In this document: positions 19,504-28,280 of the stretch, piece by piece
How positions within the stretch are numbered: the stretch's first letter is position 1
Layout of the letters: each line of letters starts with the position of its first letter
From: Methylococcaceae bacterium
Lineage (GTDB): Bacteria; Pseudomonadota; Gammaproteobacteria; Methylococcales; Methylococcaceae
Assembly (NCBI GenBank): GCA_028711365.1
Contig: JAQTSI010000011.1
Location: 1-33,292 of the forward strand
Direction of reading: 5' to 3'
DNA: 33,292 nucleotides
Position numbers and translations under genes: made by a program
Notes under the pieces: model-generated
The model's input: the letters and a program-made list of their open reading frames with translations, nothing else
Databases searched by the model: none
What the model was told of the DNA's origin: nothing

Positions 19504-19539
19504 TAACATGCAGCTTTCATTAGGGTTGAGAAAAGGCGC

Positions 19540-20415
19540 ATGATTCAAGGTAGCATCGTCGCATTGGTGACGCCGATGGATGAAAATGGCGGGCTGGATG
19601 TCGCGAGCTTACGCAGGCTCGTCGAATTTCACATCGAGCAGGGTACGGATGCGATCGTCGCGGTGGGAACCACCGGAGAGTCGGCGACGCTGGATGAAGA
19701 GGAGCATATCGAGGTGGTCCGCCGGGTGGTGGTGCAGGTGAAGGGCAGGATTCCCGTCATCGCCGGCACCGGGGCCAATTCCACCAAGGAAGCCATCACC
19801 CTCACCCAGAGGTCGAAAGAGGTCGGGGCCGACGCCTGCCTGTTGGTCACCCCTTATTACAACAAGCCCACCCAGGAAGGCTTGTATCTCCATCACCAAG
19901 CCATCGCCGAGGCGGTGGACATCCCGCAGATCCTCTATAACGTGCCGAGCCGCACGGCCTGCGACATGCTGCCTTCGACGGTCGCTCGCCTGTCGCATAT
20001 TCCCAATATCATCGGCATCAAGGAAGCCACCGGCAATCTGGATCGTCTGAAGGACATCCTGGCCCAAGCCAAACCCGGTTTCCTGCTATATTCCGGCGAC
20101 GACGCCAGCGGCTGTGAATTCTGCCTGCAGGGCGGCAAGGGGGTGATTTCCGTCACCGCCAATGTCGCGCCACGACTGATGCACGAGATGGTCTTCGCCG
20201 CCATCGCCGGCGAACGCGATTTGGCCATGAGGTTGAACGCCAAGCTGACCGGCTTGCACAAGGCGCTATTCACCGAGTCCAATCCGATTCCCGTCAAATG
20301 GGCGGTTTGCGAGATGGGACTGATGGCCAGGGGGATTCGCCTGCCGCTGACCTGGTTGTCCTCGTCTTGCCAAGACGCCGTGCGCGCCGCCATGCGGCAG
20401 GCCGAAATCGCTTAA
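19540..20415 (+). CDS. dapA: 4-hydroxy-tetrahydrodipicolinate synthase
   Basis: MIQGSIVALVTPMDENGGLD, VGTTGESATL, TPYYNKPTQEGL, ILYNVPSRTACDM, IGIKEATG: DapA signatures. Confidence 0.98.
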   Translation: MIQGSIVALVTPMDENGGLDVASLRRLVEFHIEQGTDAIVAVGTTGESATLDEEEHIEVVRRVVVQVKGRIPVIAGTGANSTKEAITLTQRSKEVGADACLLVTPYYNKPTQEGLYLHHQAIAEAVDIPQILYNVPSRTACDMLPSTVARLSHIPNIIGIKEATGNLDRLKDILAQAKPGFLLYSGDDASGCEFCLQGGKGVISVTANVAPRLMHEMVFAAIAGERDLAMRLNAKLTGLHKALFTESNPIPVKWAVCEMGLMARGIRLPLTWLSSSCQDAVRAAMRQAEIA

Positions 20416-20433
20416 GCCGGGAGAACTTTCAAG

Positions 20434-21210
20434 ATGGGTATCAATGCCTGGTTGCGGGTGGGTGTGATTGCATTCACGGCCTTCTCTCTTTCCGCTTGCA
20501 GTTATATCGCCAGTCTGTTTCCCGACAAGCAGAAGCAATACCGCTACAGCGGCGAATTGCCGGATCTGGAATTGCCGCCCGATCTCCACCCTGTGGACAG
20601 CGAAGGCAAGGAAGGGCGGACAAAGCACCGCTTCCAGGTGGCGGACGAAAAATCCGACTCTGCTAGCAAAGCGAAGAGCGCTCCGACGGAGCCTAGGCGT
20701 GGAAGTCGCAAGCCGGCGAAACATGACAGTTCCACCGCGACCCTGGCCGCAACCGACGACAACGCCCCGCTGATCGAGATCGAAGAGACTCACGCCGAAG
20801 CTTGGAACGACGTGAACCGAGCATTGGGACGTTTGCAGATCGAAGTCATCGACCAGAATCGTTCGGACGGCATCTATTACGTCTACTTCGGTGGCGAACG
20901 GCCGAAAAAGGAGGAAGGTCTATGGAATTATTTGACCTCCTGGGCCAGGAGCGAAAAGGACAAAGCCAAGGAATTTCGCATCAAGCTCGAGGAGAAAGGA
21001 GATTCCACCCGGATACGGGTTTTCGATCAGGAAGATCATCCGGTGGCCGAGGGTCTAGGCTTGGATCTACTGAAACGCTTGCACGAAAAACTGCAACATT
21101 TATCCGAGCCGGAGCCCGAAGAAGGCAAACACCCGCCTGAGCCCGAGGAAGGTAAGCACCCGCCGGAGCCCGAGGAAGGTAAGCACCCGCCGGAGCCCGA
21201 GAAAAAATGA
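20434..21210 (+). CDS. bamC: BamC (NlpB)-like outer membrane assembly lipoprotein, short form with repetitive acidic/proline tail
   Basis: Lipobox [26 protein letters not shown], then BamC-like domain ([25 protein letters not shown]); immediately downstream of dapA. Confidence 0.85.
   Translation: MGINAWLRVGVIAFTAFSLSACSYIASLFPDKQKQYRYSGELPDLELPPDLHPVDSEGKEGRTKHRFQVADEKSDSASKAKSAPTEPRRGSRKPAKHDSSTATLAATDDNAPLIEIEETHAEAWNDVNRALGRLQIEVIDQNRSDGIYYVYFGGERPKKEEGLWNYLTSWARSEKDKAKEFRIKLEEKGDSTRIRVFDQEDHPVAEGLGLDLLKRLHEKLQHLSEPEPEEGKHPPEPEEGKHPPEPEEGKHPPEPEKK
21112..21192 (+). repeat. 27-bp in-frame tandem repeat x3 (EPEEGKHPP) plus partial fourth copy, in bamC 3' end
   Basis: Units 21112-21138, 21139-21165, 21166-21192; the last two are identical, the first differs at a few bases. 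Confidence 0.95.
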
Positions 21211-21241
21211 TCCCGAATCCCCCTCTATCGATCCAGGCCGC

Positions 21242-24200
21242 ATGATACTGAAGATTAACGGCGCAAGCGCACTCTCCGCATTCAGAAAACGGAAGCTGAA
21301 ATCCCGGCTTCAGGTCCAGGATTCGGAGATTACCGATGTTGCGGCGAACCATGTGTATTTCGTCGAGCTCGAACGGGCTTTGACTGGCGGGGAGTCCAAA
21401 ATCCTGGAACGGATCTTAGGTCCGGGTCTAGCTTTGCCAAAAGCCCATTTCCTGGTCGTGCCGCGCCTAGGCACGGTTTCGCCGTGGTCCAGCAAGGCTA
21501 CGGATATCGCTTTGCGCTGCGGCTTGAGCGCGGTCAAGCGAATCGAGCGGGGGATCGAGTATTTCGTCGAGGGCTTGCCCGAGTTGTCTCTGCCCCGCCA
21601 TGAGGCCATCAAGCGGCTTTTGCATGACCGCATGACTCAGGCGGTGCTCGGTCGCGGCGATTACGAGGCGATTTTCCAGCATCAAAAGCCGGGAAAACTG
21701 GGCTATGTTCCCTTGATCGAGGAAGGGCGTTGGGCCCTGGTGAAGGCCAACACCCGGCTTGGGCTGGCGCTTTCCGATGATGAACTGGATTATCTGGAGC
21801 AAAGCTTCACCGCGCTGAACCGCAATCCCACCGATGTGGAACTGATGATGTTCGCCCAGGCCAATTCCGAACATTGCCGCCACAAGATCTTCAACGCGAG
21901 CTGGAGAATCGATGGCGAACAGCAGCCGGCGAGCCTGTTCGGGATGATCCGCAACACCCGCGATGCCAGCCCGGACGGCATCATTACGGCGTATAGCGAC
22001 AATTCCGCCATCATCGAAGGCCCGTCCGCCCAGGTATTCCTGCGCGATCCGCAGACTCTGGAATACGGCTACATTCAGGAAAGTGTCCCCATCCTGATGA
22101 AGGTGGAGACCCATAACCATCCCACCGCCATCTCTCCCCACCCCGGCGCGGCCACCGGTTCGGGCGGCGAGATCCGCGACGAGGCCGCCACCGGCCGAGG
22201 CTCCCAAACCAAGGCCGGCTTGAGCGGTTTTTCCGTCTCCCACCTGCGCATTCCCGATTTTCTCCAGCCGTGGGAAGTCGACCACGGCAAACCCGCCCGC
22301 ATCGCCTCGGCGCTGGACATCATGCTGGAAGGGCCGATCGGTGGGGCGGCGTTCAACAACGAATTCGGCAGGCCCAACCTGGCCGGCTATTTCCGCACCT
22401 TCGAACAGACCGATCCTAGCGGTGAGGGTCTATGGGGCTATCACAAGCCCATCATGATCGCCGGCGGCATGGGCAATATCAGGCCGCAACTGGTCGCCAA
22501 GGAGCGGATTCCGCCCGGCGCGGTCATCGTGGTGCTGGGCGGTCCCGCCATGCTGATCGGCCTGGGTGGCGGAGCGGCCTCCTCGCAGGCTTCCGGCGAA
22601 GGGGGAGAGGAGCTGGATTTCGCCTCGGTGCAGCGGGAAAACCCGGAGATGCAAAGGCGTTGCCAGGAGGTCATCAACCGCTGCAACAGCCTGGGGGAAG
22701 CCACCCCTATCCTGTCCATCCACGACGTAGGAGCGGGCGGCATCTCCAACGCCATCCCCGAAATCATCCACGACAGCGGGCGCGGCGGGCATTTCGAACT
22801 GCGCCGGGTCCACTGCGACGAGCCCGGCCTTTCGCCCTTGCAGATCTGGTGCAACGAGGCGCAGGAGCGCTATGTGCTTGCCCTCAACCCCGAATGGCTG
22901 GACTTGTTCGACGAGTTCTGCCGACGCGAGCGTTGTCCCTACGCGGTGGTCGGCCATGCCACGGAACGGGAAGAACTGGTGCTCAACGATGAACTGTTCG
23001 GCGATCGCCCCATCGATCTTCCCATGTCGCTGCTGTTCGGCAAGCCGCCGAAGATGCACCGCGAGGCGGTCCGCATCCAACCGAAACTGCCGGCTTTGGC
23101 GCTAACGGATGTCCGCATCGACGACGCCGCGCGCCGGGTGCTGGCGTTCCCGGCGGTGGCGGACAAGAGCTTCCTGATTCATATCGGCGACCGCTCGGTG
23201 GGCGGATTGGTGGCGCGCGATCAGATGGTGGGTCCCTGGCAGATCCCGGTGGCCGACGTGGCGGTCACCGCGAGCGGGTTTCATGCCTATACCGGCGAAG
23301 CCATGGCCATGGGCGAGCGCAGTCCGCTGGCGATCATCGATGCGCCGGCTTCCGGCCGCATGGCCATAGCCGAGGCGCTGACCAATCTCGCCGCCGCGCG
23401 TATCCAGTCGCTGGGCCAGGTGAAATTGTCCGCCAACTGGATGGCGGCAGCGGGGACAGCCGGCGAGGACGCCCGCCTCTACGACACGGTGCAAGCGGTG
23501 GGGATGGAATTGTGTCCCGCCCTCGGCGTCGCCATTCCGGTCGGCAAGGACTCCCTGTCTATGAAAACGCTCTGGCGGGAAGGCGATCAGGAAAAACGGA
23601 TGACCTCGCCTATCTCGCTCATCATCTCCGCTTTCGCGCCGGTGCTGGACATCGCCCGCACCCTGACGCCGCAACTGAAGCTGGATGTCGGGCCCACCCG
23701 GCTGGTTTTGATCGACTTAGGTGTGGGCAAGAACCGGCTGGGCGGCTCCGTGCTGGCCCAGGTCTATGGCCAGATGGGCGATGACTGCCCGGATCTGGAC
23801 GATCCCCAGTTGTTCAAGTCCTTCTTCGCCGCCATCCAATCCCTCAACGAAGCTGGATTATTGCTTGCCTACCACGACCGCTCCGACGGCGGCTTATGGG
23901 CGGCGGCCTGCGAGATGGCCTTCTGCGCCCGCACGGGTGTGGAAATTTCCCTGGACGGATTGGGCGATGATCCTTTGGCGGCTCTTTTCAACGAAGAATT
24001 GGGCGCTTTGCTCCAGGTGCGCGAGGATCATCTCGAATCGGTATTGGGACGGCTGCAGGAGGCCGGTTTGCAGGGTTGCCTCCATGTCCTCGGCATGCCG
24101 CGCGCCGACCGGCGCATCGCCGTTAAGCACCGGGGCGAGGTTTGGTTCTCAGCCAGCCGCGGCGAATTGCACTCGATCTGGTCGGAAACCAGCTACCGGA

Positions 24201-25105
24201 TGCAGGCTTTGCGCGATCATCCCGAATGCGCCAAGGCGCAGTTCAGCGCCCTGCTCGACGAGGAAGACCCGGGGTTGCATGTTAAGCTGAGCTTCGACAT
24301 CCAGGAAGACGTGGCGGCGCCCTTTATCCTGGCCGCCCGGCCGCGCATCGCCATCCTCCGCGAACAGGGCGTCAACGGCCATGTGGAGATGGCGGCGGCC
24401 TTCGACCGCGCCGGCTTTTCCTGCGTCGATGTGCATATGAGCGACATCATCGAAGGCCGGATCAAGCTAAAGGATTTCATCGGCCTGGCGGCTTGCGGCG
24501 GTTTTTCCTATGGCGATGTGCTCGGTGCGGGCGGCGGTTGGGCGCAGTCCATCCTATTCAACCCGAGGGCGCGGGAAGAATTCGCGGACTTCTTCGCCCG
24601 CGGCGATACCTTCGGCTTGGGGGTGTGCAACGGCTGCCAGATGATGGCGCACCTGCATGAACTCATACCCGGCGCATCGCACTGGCCCCGATTCGAGCGC
24701 AACCTGTCGGAACAGTTCGAGGCGCGGGTGGCGATGGTGGAAGTGCTGAAATCCCCTTCCCTGTTCCTGGCCGGCATGGAAGGCTCGCGCATGCCCGTGG
24801 TCGTCGCCCACGGCGAGGGCAGGGCTCAGTTCCGGGACGATCCGCACCAGGTTTTGAAAGCAGGCCTGGTGGCTCTGCGTTACGTGGACCATCATGGCCG
24901 GGCCAGTGAAAACTTTCCTTTCAACCCCAATGGTTCGCCCCTGGGCATCACCGGCCTGACGAACCAGGACGGACGCTTCACCTTGATGATGCCGCACCCC
25001 GAGCGTTGTTTCCGCACGGTGCAAAATTCCTGGCATCCCGCCGATTGGGGCGAGTATGGCCCCTGGATGCGCCTGTTCCGCAACGCCCGGGTTTGGGTGG
25101 GATAA
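21242..25105 (+). CDS. purL: Phosphoribosylformylglycinamidine synthase, large single-chain form
   Basis: 1287 aa; [46 protein letters not shown]-terminal glutamine amidotransferase with GVCNGCQMM and MPHPERCFR. Confidence 0.98.
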   Translation: MILKINGASALSAFRKRKLKSRLQVQDSEITDVAANHVYFVELERALTGGESKILERILGPGLALPKAHFLVVPRLGTVSPWSSKATDIALRCGLSAVKRIERGIEYFVEGLPELSLPRHEAIKRLLHDRMTQAVLGRGDYEAIFQHQKPGKLGYVPLIEEGRWALVKANTRLGLALSDDELDYLEQSFTALNRNPTDVELMMFAQANSEHCRHKIFNASWRIDGEQQPASLFGMIRNTRDASPDGIITAYSDNSAIIEGPSAQVFLRDPQTLEYGYIQESVPILMKVETHNHPTAISPHPGAATGSGGEIRDEAATGRGSQTKAGLSGFSVSHLRIPDFLQPWEVDHGKPARIASALDIMLEGPIGGAAFNNEFGRPNLAGYFRTFEQTDPSGEGLWGYHKPIMIAGGMGNIRPQLVAKERIPPGAVIVVLGGPAMLIGLGGGAASSQASGEGGEELDFASVQRENPEMQRRCQEVINRCNSLGEATPILSIHDVGAGGISNAIPEIIHDSGRGGHFELRRVHCDEPGLSPLQIWCNEAQERYVLALNPEWLDLFDEFCRRERCPYAVVGHATEREELVLNDELFGDRPIDLPMSLLFGKPPKMHREAVRIQPKLPALALTDVRIDDAARRVLAFPAVADKSFLIHIGDRSVGGLVARDQMVGPWQIPVADVAVTASGFHAYTGEAMAMGERSPLAIIDAPASGRMAIAEALTNLAAARIQSLGQVKLSANWMAAAGTAGEDARLYDTVQAVGMELCPALGVAIPVGKDSLSMKTLWREGDQEKRMTSPISLIISAFAPVLDIARTLTPQLKLDVGPTRLVLIDLGVGKNRLGGSVLAQVYGQMGDDCPDLDDPQLFKSFFAAIQSLNEAGLLLAYHDRSDGGLWAAACEMAFCARTGVEISLDGLGDDPLAALFNEELGALLQVREDHLESVLGRLQEAGLQGCLHVLGMPRADRRIAVKHRGEVWFSASRGELHSIWSETSYRMQALRDHPECAKAQFSALLDEEDPGLHVKLSFDIQEDVAAPFILAARPRIAILREQGVNGHVEMAAAFDRAGFSCVDVHMSDIIEGRIKLKDFIGLAACGGFSYGDVLGAGGGWAQSILFNPRAREEFADFFARGDTFGLGVCNGCQMMAHLHELIPGASHWPRFERNLSEQFEARVAMVEVLKSPSLFLAGMEGSRMPVVVAHGEGRAQFRDDPHQVLKAGLVALRYVDHHGRASENFPFNPNGSPLGITGLTNQDGRFTLMMPHPERCFRTVQNSWHPADWGEYGPWMRLFRNARVWVG

Positions 25106-25156
25106 ACTTCAAGCCGAACTCTGGTTGCCGCTCCGCCGTCAAGTCGAGCCCCCTTC

Positions 25157-25179
25157 GTTTCGGTAGCGAGCACCGAAAC
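25157..25179 (+). terminator. Short perfect hairpin downstream of purL, candidate terminator
   Basis: GTTTCGGT (25157-25164), 7-nt loop, ACCGAAAC (25172-25179); no U tract. Confidence 0.3.
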
Positions 25180-25285
25180 CCAGGCTCCAAGGATGGCGGG
25201 GCTTTCGAAGCAGTGAATCCCAAGTGATTTCACGGGCGGCACGGCTAGGTGCGGCCGGAAGCGTGGTTTTCTAATCCGAAAAACC

Positions 25286-25351
25286 GTCATCCTTGCCCCC
25301 AAGTATCATCGTCATTGCTCCCAATGATCGCCATCATTGCCCCTGAAAGTT
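25286..25351. repeat. Three degenerate 22-bp tandem units
   Basis: gtcatccttgcccccaagtatc / atcgtcattgctcccaatgatc / gccatcattgcccctgaaagtt; TTGC recurs at 25293, 25315, 25337 (22-bp spacing). Confidence 0.75.
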
Positions 25352-25400
25352 ATGTCAACTCCGATGATTTGTTTTCTAAGCCACCTATTCTGCAGTGAAG

Positions 25401-25426
25401 GGTTCCCAAGCTGGAGCTTGGGAACC
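25401..25426. repeat. Perfect inverted repeat, 12-bp arms with 2-nt loop
   Basis: GGTTCCCAAGCT-GG-AGCTTGGGAACC. Confidence 0.95.
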
Positions 25427-25435
25427 AGGGGAAAG

Positions 25436-25750
25436 GGTTTTGCAAGCCTACTCTAAGATTTGGCAGACCTGCCAAGCGATTTGGCAAGCATGCAGAATGA
25501 TTTGGTAGAGCTGGCAAGTGATTTGGCAAGCGTGCAGAATCATTGGGCAGGTTTCCCCGATGGTTTTGCATCCTTGCATAATGGTTGTGCCTGTTTGCCA
25601 AATGATTTTGCAAGGTTGAATAATGGCTGTGCATAATTGCCAAATGATTTGGCAATGATGCAGGATGATTTTGCATCCTTGCCAAATCTCGTGGCGGGCG
25701 TGCAGAATGATTTTGCAAACTGGCGCAGGGGTTTGGTAATCAAGCGTAGC
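25436..25750. repeat. Degenerate tandem array, about 15 units of exactly 21 bp, each with dyad symmetry
   Basis: Parsed by eye with no indels from 25436: e.g. gatttggcaagcatgcagaat (25478), gatttggcaagcgtgcagaat (25520), gattttgcatccttgccaaat (25667). Consensus GATTTkGCAnnnnTGCmnAAT; arms ATTTkGCA / TGCmnAAT. The last unit is marginal and overlaps the REP-like element. Confidence 0.9.
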
Positions 25751-25780
25751 CCGGATGGAGCGTAGCGGAATCCGGGATGA
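25746..25780. repeat. REP-like palindromic element
   Basis: CCCGGAT (25750-25756)...ATCCGGG (25770-25776) within TAGCCCGGATGGAGCGTAGCGGAATCCGGG, a form I recognise as common in proteobacterial intergenic DNA. Confidence 0.65.
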
Positions 25781-25804
25781 ACGGAGCCACGAAGCCCGAT
25801 AGAA

Positions 25805-25831
25805 GGATGCGCTGAGGAACGAACCGCATCC
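25805..25831. repeat. Second REP-like inverted repeat
   Basis: GGATGCG (25805-25811) ... CGCATCC (25825-25831). Confidence 0.55.
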
Positions 25832-25856
25832 ATCATGTGAATCCATCGAAAGCCTT

Positions 25857-25903
25857 TGATCCTGACAGATTGCCGATGTGTCCACGAAAGCGTGGCAGGA
25901 TCA
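25857..25903 (-). terminator. Composite inverted repeat downstream of the minus-strand FAD enzyme; possible terminator
   Basis: TGATCCTG (25857-25864)/CAGGATCA (25896-25903) enclosing CCACG-aaag-CGTGG (25882-25895); lies 3' of the stop at 25945 on the minus strand. Confidence 0.3.
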
Positions 25904-25944
25904 GCCTTTGTCTTCGGGTTGCCTCACTTCTCATCCGGCCATGG

Positions 25945-27288
25945 CTAAAGCTCCAGCCGCTCCATGAAATGGGTGCGGGCCGGGGATGAGCCGCGATCCA
26001 GGCCCGCTTCTCGTATCAGGCGGTGGAAGTTTTCCGAGCGCTCGGACATGAACGAGGCGGCCAGCATCAGTTCCAGCTCAACCTTCGGCACCGAGCGCAT
26101 GAAGTGTTGCACCAATTGCGCATCCACACCGTCGCCGCCGAATTCGCCCAGCGCCAGGGAGCGGGAGAATCCATAAAACTGCCGCATGCGGTTCTCGCAC
26201 AGTTGCGCATGGCGGGCGCTACGAGATGGGTCTTTGAGCGACTCGTTCACCGCCAAGGCGGTCATGCTGGCATTGTAAAACGCGTTCAATACCCCGTGGG
26301 AATAGATGGGGTCGACGAACGAGGCGGCATCGCCGATGCAATAAAAGTTTTCCCCGCAGAGTCGGGTCGAATAATAGGAATAATCCGGCCGTTCGCAGAA
26401 CGAATTGTCCTGGTACTCGGCGGGCTCCAGCAGCCGATCGAGGTGGGGAGTGCGCCGGCAGGTTTCCAGGAAGAAGCGTTCGCGCTCGGATCTGTTCATG
26501 CCGCGGGTGCGGTCGGTGTTGATGACCAGGCCCACGCTGGTCAGCCGGCGCAGGGCGATATGCCAGATCCAGCCGTCCTCGAAGGAAGTGACGAATGTGA
26601 CCGGTTTGACCTTGCCGATGTCGGCAGCCGGATGGCTGGCGCCGTCGCTGGCGATGAAGCGGGCATTCTCGTAATAGCCCCACAGGGACAGAAACCGCAT
26701 GCGCGAGTCGATCAGCTTTCTGGATTTGAATTGTCCGGCCAGCAGGGCGCTAGCTCCGCTGGCGTCGATGACATAACGGCAGACTATGCTGCCCTCGCAG
26801 GCGTTGCCGCCGCGTTTATCCAGATAATGAACCCTAGGCCGGGAACCGCCGAAATCGACCCGGTTGACGGCGACTTGTTGATGGATCTTGGCGCCTTGGT
26901 TTTCGGCATGATTCAGCAGAAGCTGGTCGAAAACATCCCGTTCCACATGCAGGGCAGGGCGGGTGAATCCGAATTCGGCAAAAGCGATGCGGTGGATCTT
27001 GCCGTTCCAGGCGGAGATGCCGCCGGCTTTTTCGATAAAGCCCGCTTGTTCGATGAGCCCCGAAGCGCCGGTTTGGTCGGCATATTTCCAGAAATGGGGG
27101 ATCAGGCTCTCGCCCACCTGGGGGCGGGGATGGCGGGCTTTTTCCAGCAGCACCACGTCGATGCCGTCTTTGGCCAACAAAGCCGCCACGCTGGAGCCGG
27201 CGGGACCGCCGCCGATCACCAGGACATCGCAGCCTTGGGGGATTTCACCGTGCATGGCCATGACCCCGGCGGTGCCCGGAGCCTCCAT
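25945..27288 (-). CDS. FAD-dependent oxidoreductase, flavin halogenase-like (tryptophan halogenase/geranylgeranyl reductase superfamily)
   Basis: DVLVIGGGPAGSSVAALLAKDGIDVVLLEK dinucleotide-binding motif, VGESLIP, EDGWIWHIAL (near WxWxI), YCIGDAASFVDPIYSHGV. The ORF-track extension to 27834 is antisense to the next gene; start likely 27288, 27261 or 27255. Confidence 0.85.
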   Translation of the reverse strand: MEAPGTAGVMAMHGEIPQGCDVLVIGGGPAGSSVAALLAKDGIDVVLLEKARHPRPQVGESLIPHFWKYADQTGASGLIEQAGFIEKAGGISAWNGKIHRIAFAEFGFTRPALHVERDVFDQLLLNHAENQGAKIHQQVAVNRVDFGGSRPRVHYLDKRGGNACEGSIVCRYVIDASGASALLAGQFKSRKLIDSRMRFLSLWGYYENARFIASDGASHPAADIGKVKPVTFVTSFEDGWIWHIALRRLTSVGLVINTDRTRGMNRSERERFFLETCRRTPHLDRLLEPAEYQDNSFCERPDYSYYSTRLCGENFYCIGDAASFVDPIYSHGVLNAFYNASMTALAVNESLKDPSRSARHAQLCENRMRQFYGFSRSLALGEFGGDGVDAQLVQHFMRSVPKVELELMLAASFMSERSENFHRLIREAGLDRGSSPARTHFMERLEL

Positions 27289-27314
27289 TGGCAATGGGGA
27301 TGAGTGTGGGTCGT

Positions 27315-28280
27315 CTACACATAGCGTTGCGAACGGTACATCAGATAATACAAAGCGGAAAAAGCCAGGAACAGCGCGAGCGAAGCGGCGGCGATTTCCC
27401 GGGATAATGGAATCAGCAGGAGGGAAGAGATCAACTCGGCCAGAATCAGGATGACCAAGACCCAAACCACCATCATCCGCGACATGCAGGTGCAGGTATA
27501 GACCCCCAAAGGCGCACCGACCACCACGATGGGGATGGCGGCCAGCCAATATTGGACCACCGGGGCGGTGAATTGGCCGGCGCTTGCGATCATGGCGAAG
27601 CCCGACCAGGAGGTCAGCACCATCATGGCGATGACGGTGGGCGTGGCGGTTTTCTCGCACATCCGAAACCACAGCACCAAGACCGAGAAGACGATGATTT
27701 CCAGGCCGCTGCCCAACAGCCCGCTCACCAGTCCGCCGATCATGCCGAAAATCAGCAAGACGGCTTTTTCGGTGAAAGCGAAGCGGGGCAGGGAATAGTT
27801 GCGGTCCCGGTTGGGATCGCGGTTGTGCCACCACAGCGCCAGGGCAAAACTACACTGGACCACGGTGAACAGAATCCGCACCGCGCTGGAAGGCAGGCTG
27901 CCGGCCAGGGAGAATCCGACCGGCAGCAGGGGAATGGAGCCCAGCACGACCCAGAACACGGCACGCCACTCCACCCGGATGCGCAGCAGGAGAATGGTCA
28001 AGAAACCCGATCCCATGCCGATGCTCTGGGTGGCGAGGGAAAATAATTTGGCCTGGGTGGGGGGGATGGCGAGCACTTTGGTGAATACCGGAAAGGCCAC
28101 GGCTCCGCCCGCTTCGCTGGTCGCTCCGCCGATGAAGGAGCCGAACGCCATGGTCAGGGTGATGCGCCAATGTTCCGCCAAGACCTCAAGCGGCGGTTGT
28201 TCGGGCAGGAAATACCAGGCCAGCCAAACGATAGGCGCAATCAGGAAGGTCAACATGCGCCCCGGCGGCATCCTAATCAT
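27315..28280 (-). CDS. Sulfite exporter TauE/SafE family permease
   Basis: Multiple TM helices; FGSFIGGATSEAGGAVAFPVFTKVL and FGMIGGLVSGLLGSGLEIIVFSVLVL glycine-rich repeats typical of TauE/SafE. Start 28280 overlaps the thioesterase 3' end. Confidence 0.8.
   Translation of the reverse strand: MIRMPPGRMLTFLIAPIVWLAWYFLPEQPPLEVLAEHWRITLTMAFGSFIGGATSEAGGAVAFPVFTKVLAIPPTQAKLFSLATQSIGMGSGFLTILLLRIRVEWRAVFWVVLGSIPLLPVGFSLAGSLPSSAVRILFTVVQCSFALALWWHNRDPNRDRNYSLPRFAFTEKAVLLIFGMIGGLVSGLLGSGLEIIVFSVLVLWFRMCEKTATPTVIAMMVLTSWSGFAMIASAGQFTAPVVQYWLAAIPIVVVGAPLGVYTCTCMSRMMVVWVLVILILAELISSLLLIPLSREIAAASLALFLAFSALYYLMYRSQRYV

Noticed and set aside
25006-25227. Small plus-strand ORF across the purL end
   Set aside because: Mostly an overlapping frame of purL and low-complexity downstream sequence; no evidence of coding.
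25436-25750. CRISPR array
   Set aside because: Contiguous diverged 21-bp units with no repeat/spacer alternation, no 25-40 bp conserved direct repeat and no cas genes nearby.
26023-27303. 426-aa plus-strand ORF
   Set aside because: Antisense shadow of the FAD-dependent oxidoreductase.
27289-27834. N-terminal extension of the FAD enzyme ORF to 27834
   Set aside because: Extension is out-of-frame same-strand overlap with the TauE/SafE gene and lacks family similarity; the Rossmann motif begins just after 27255.
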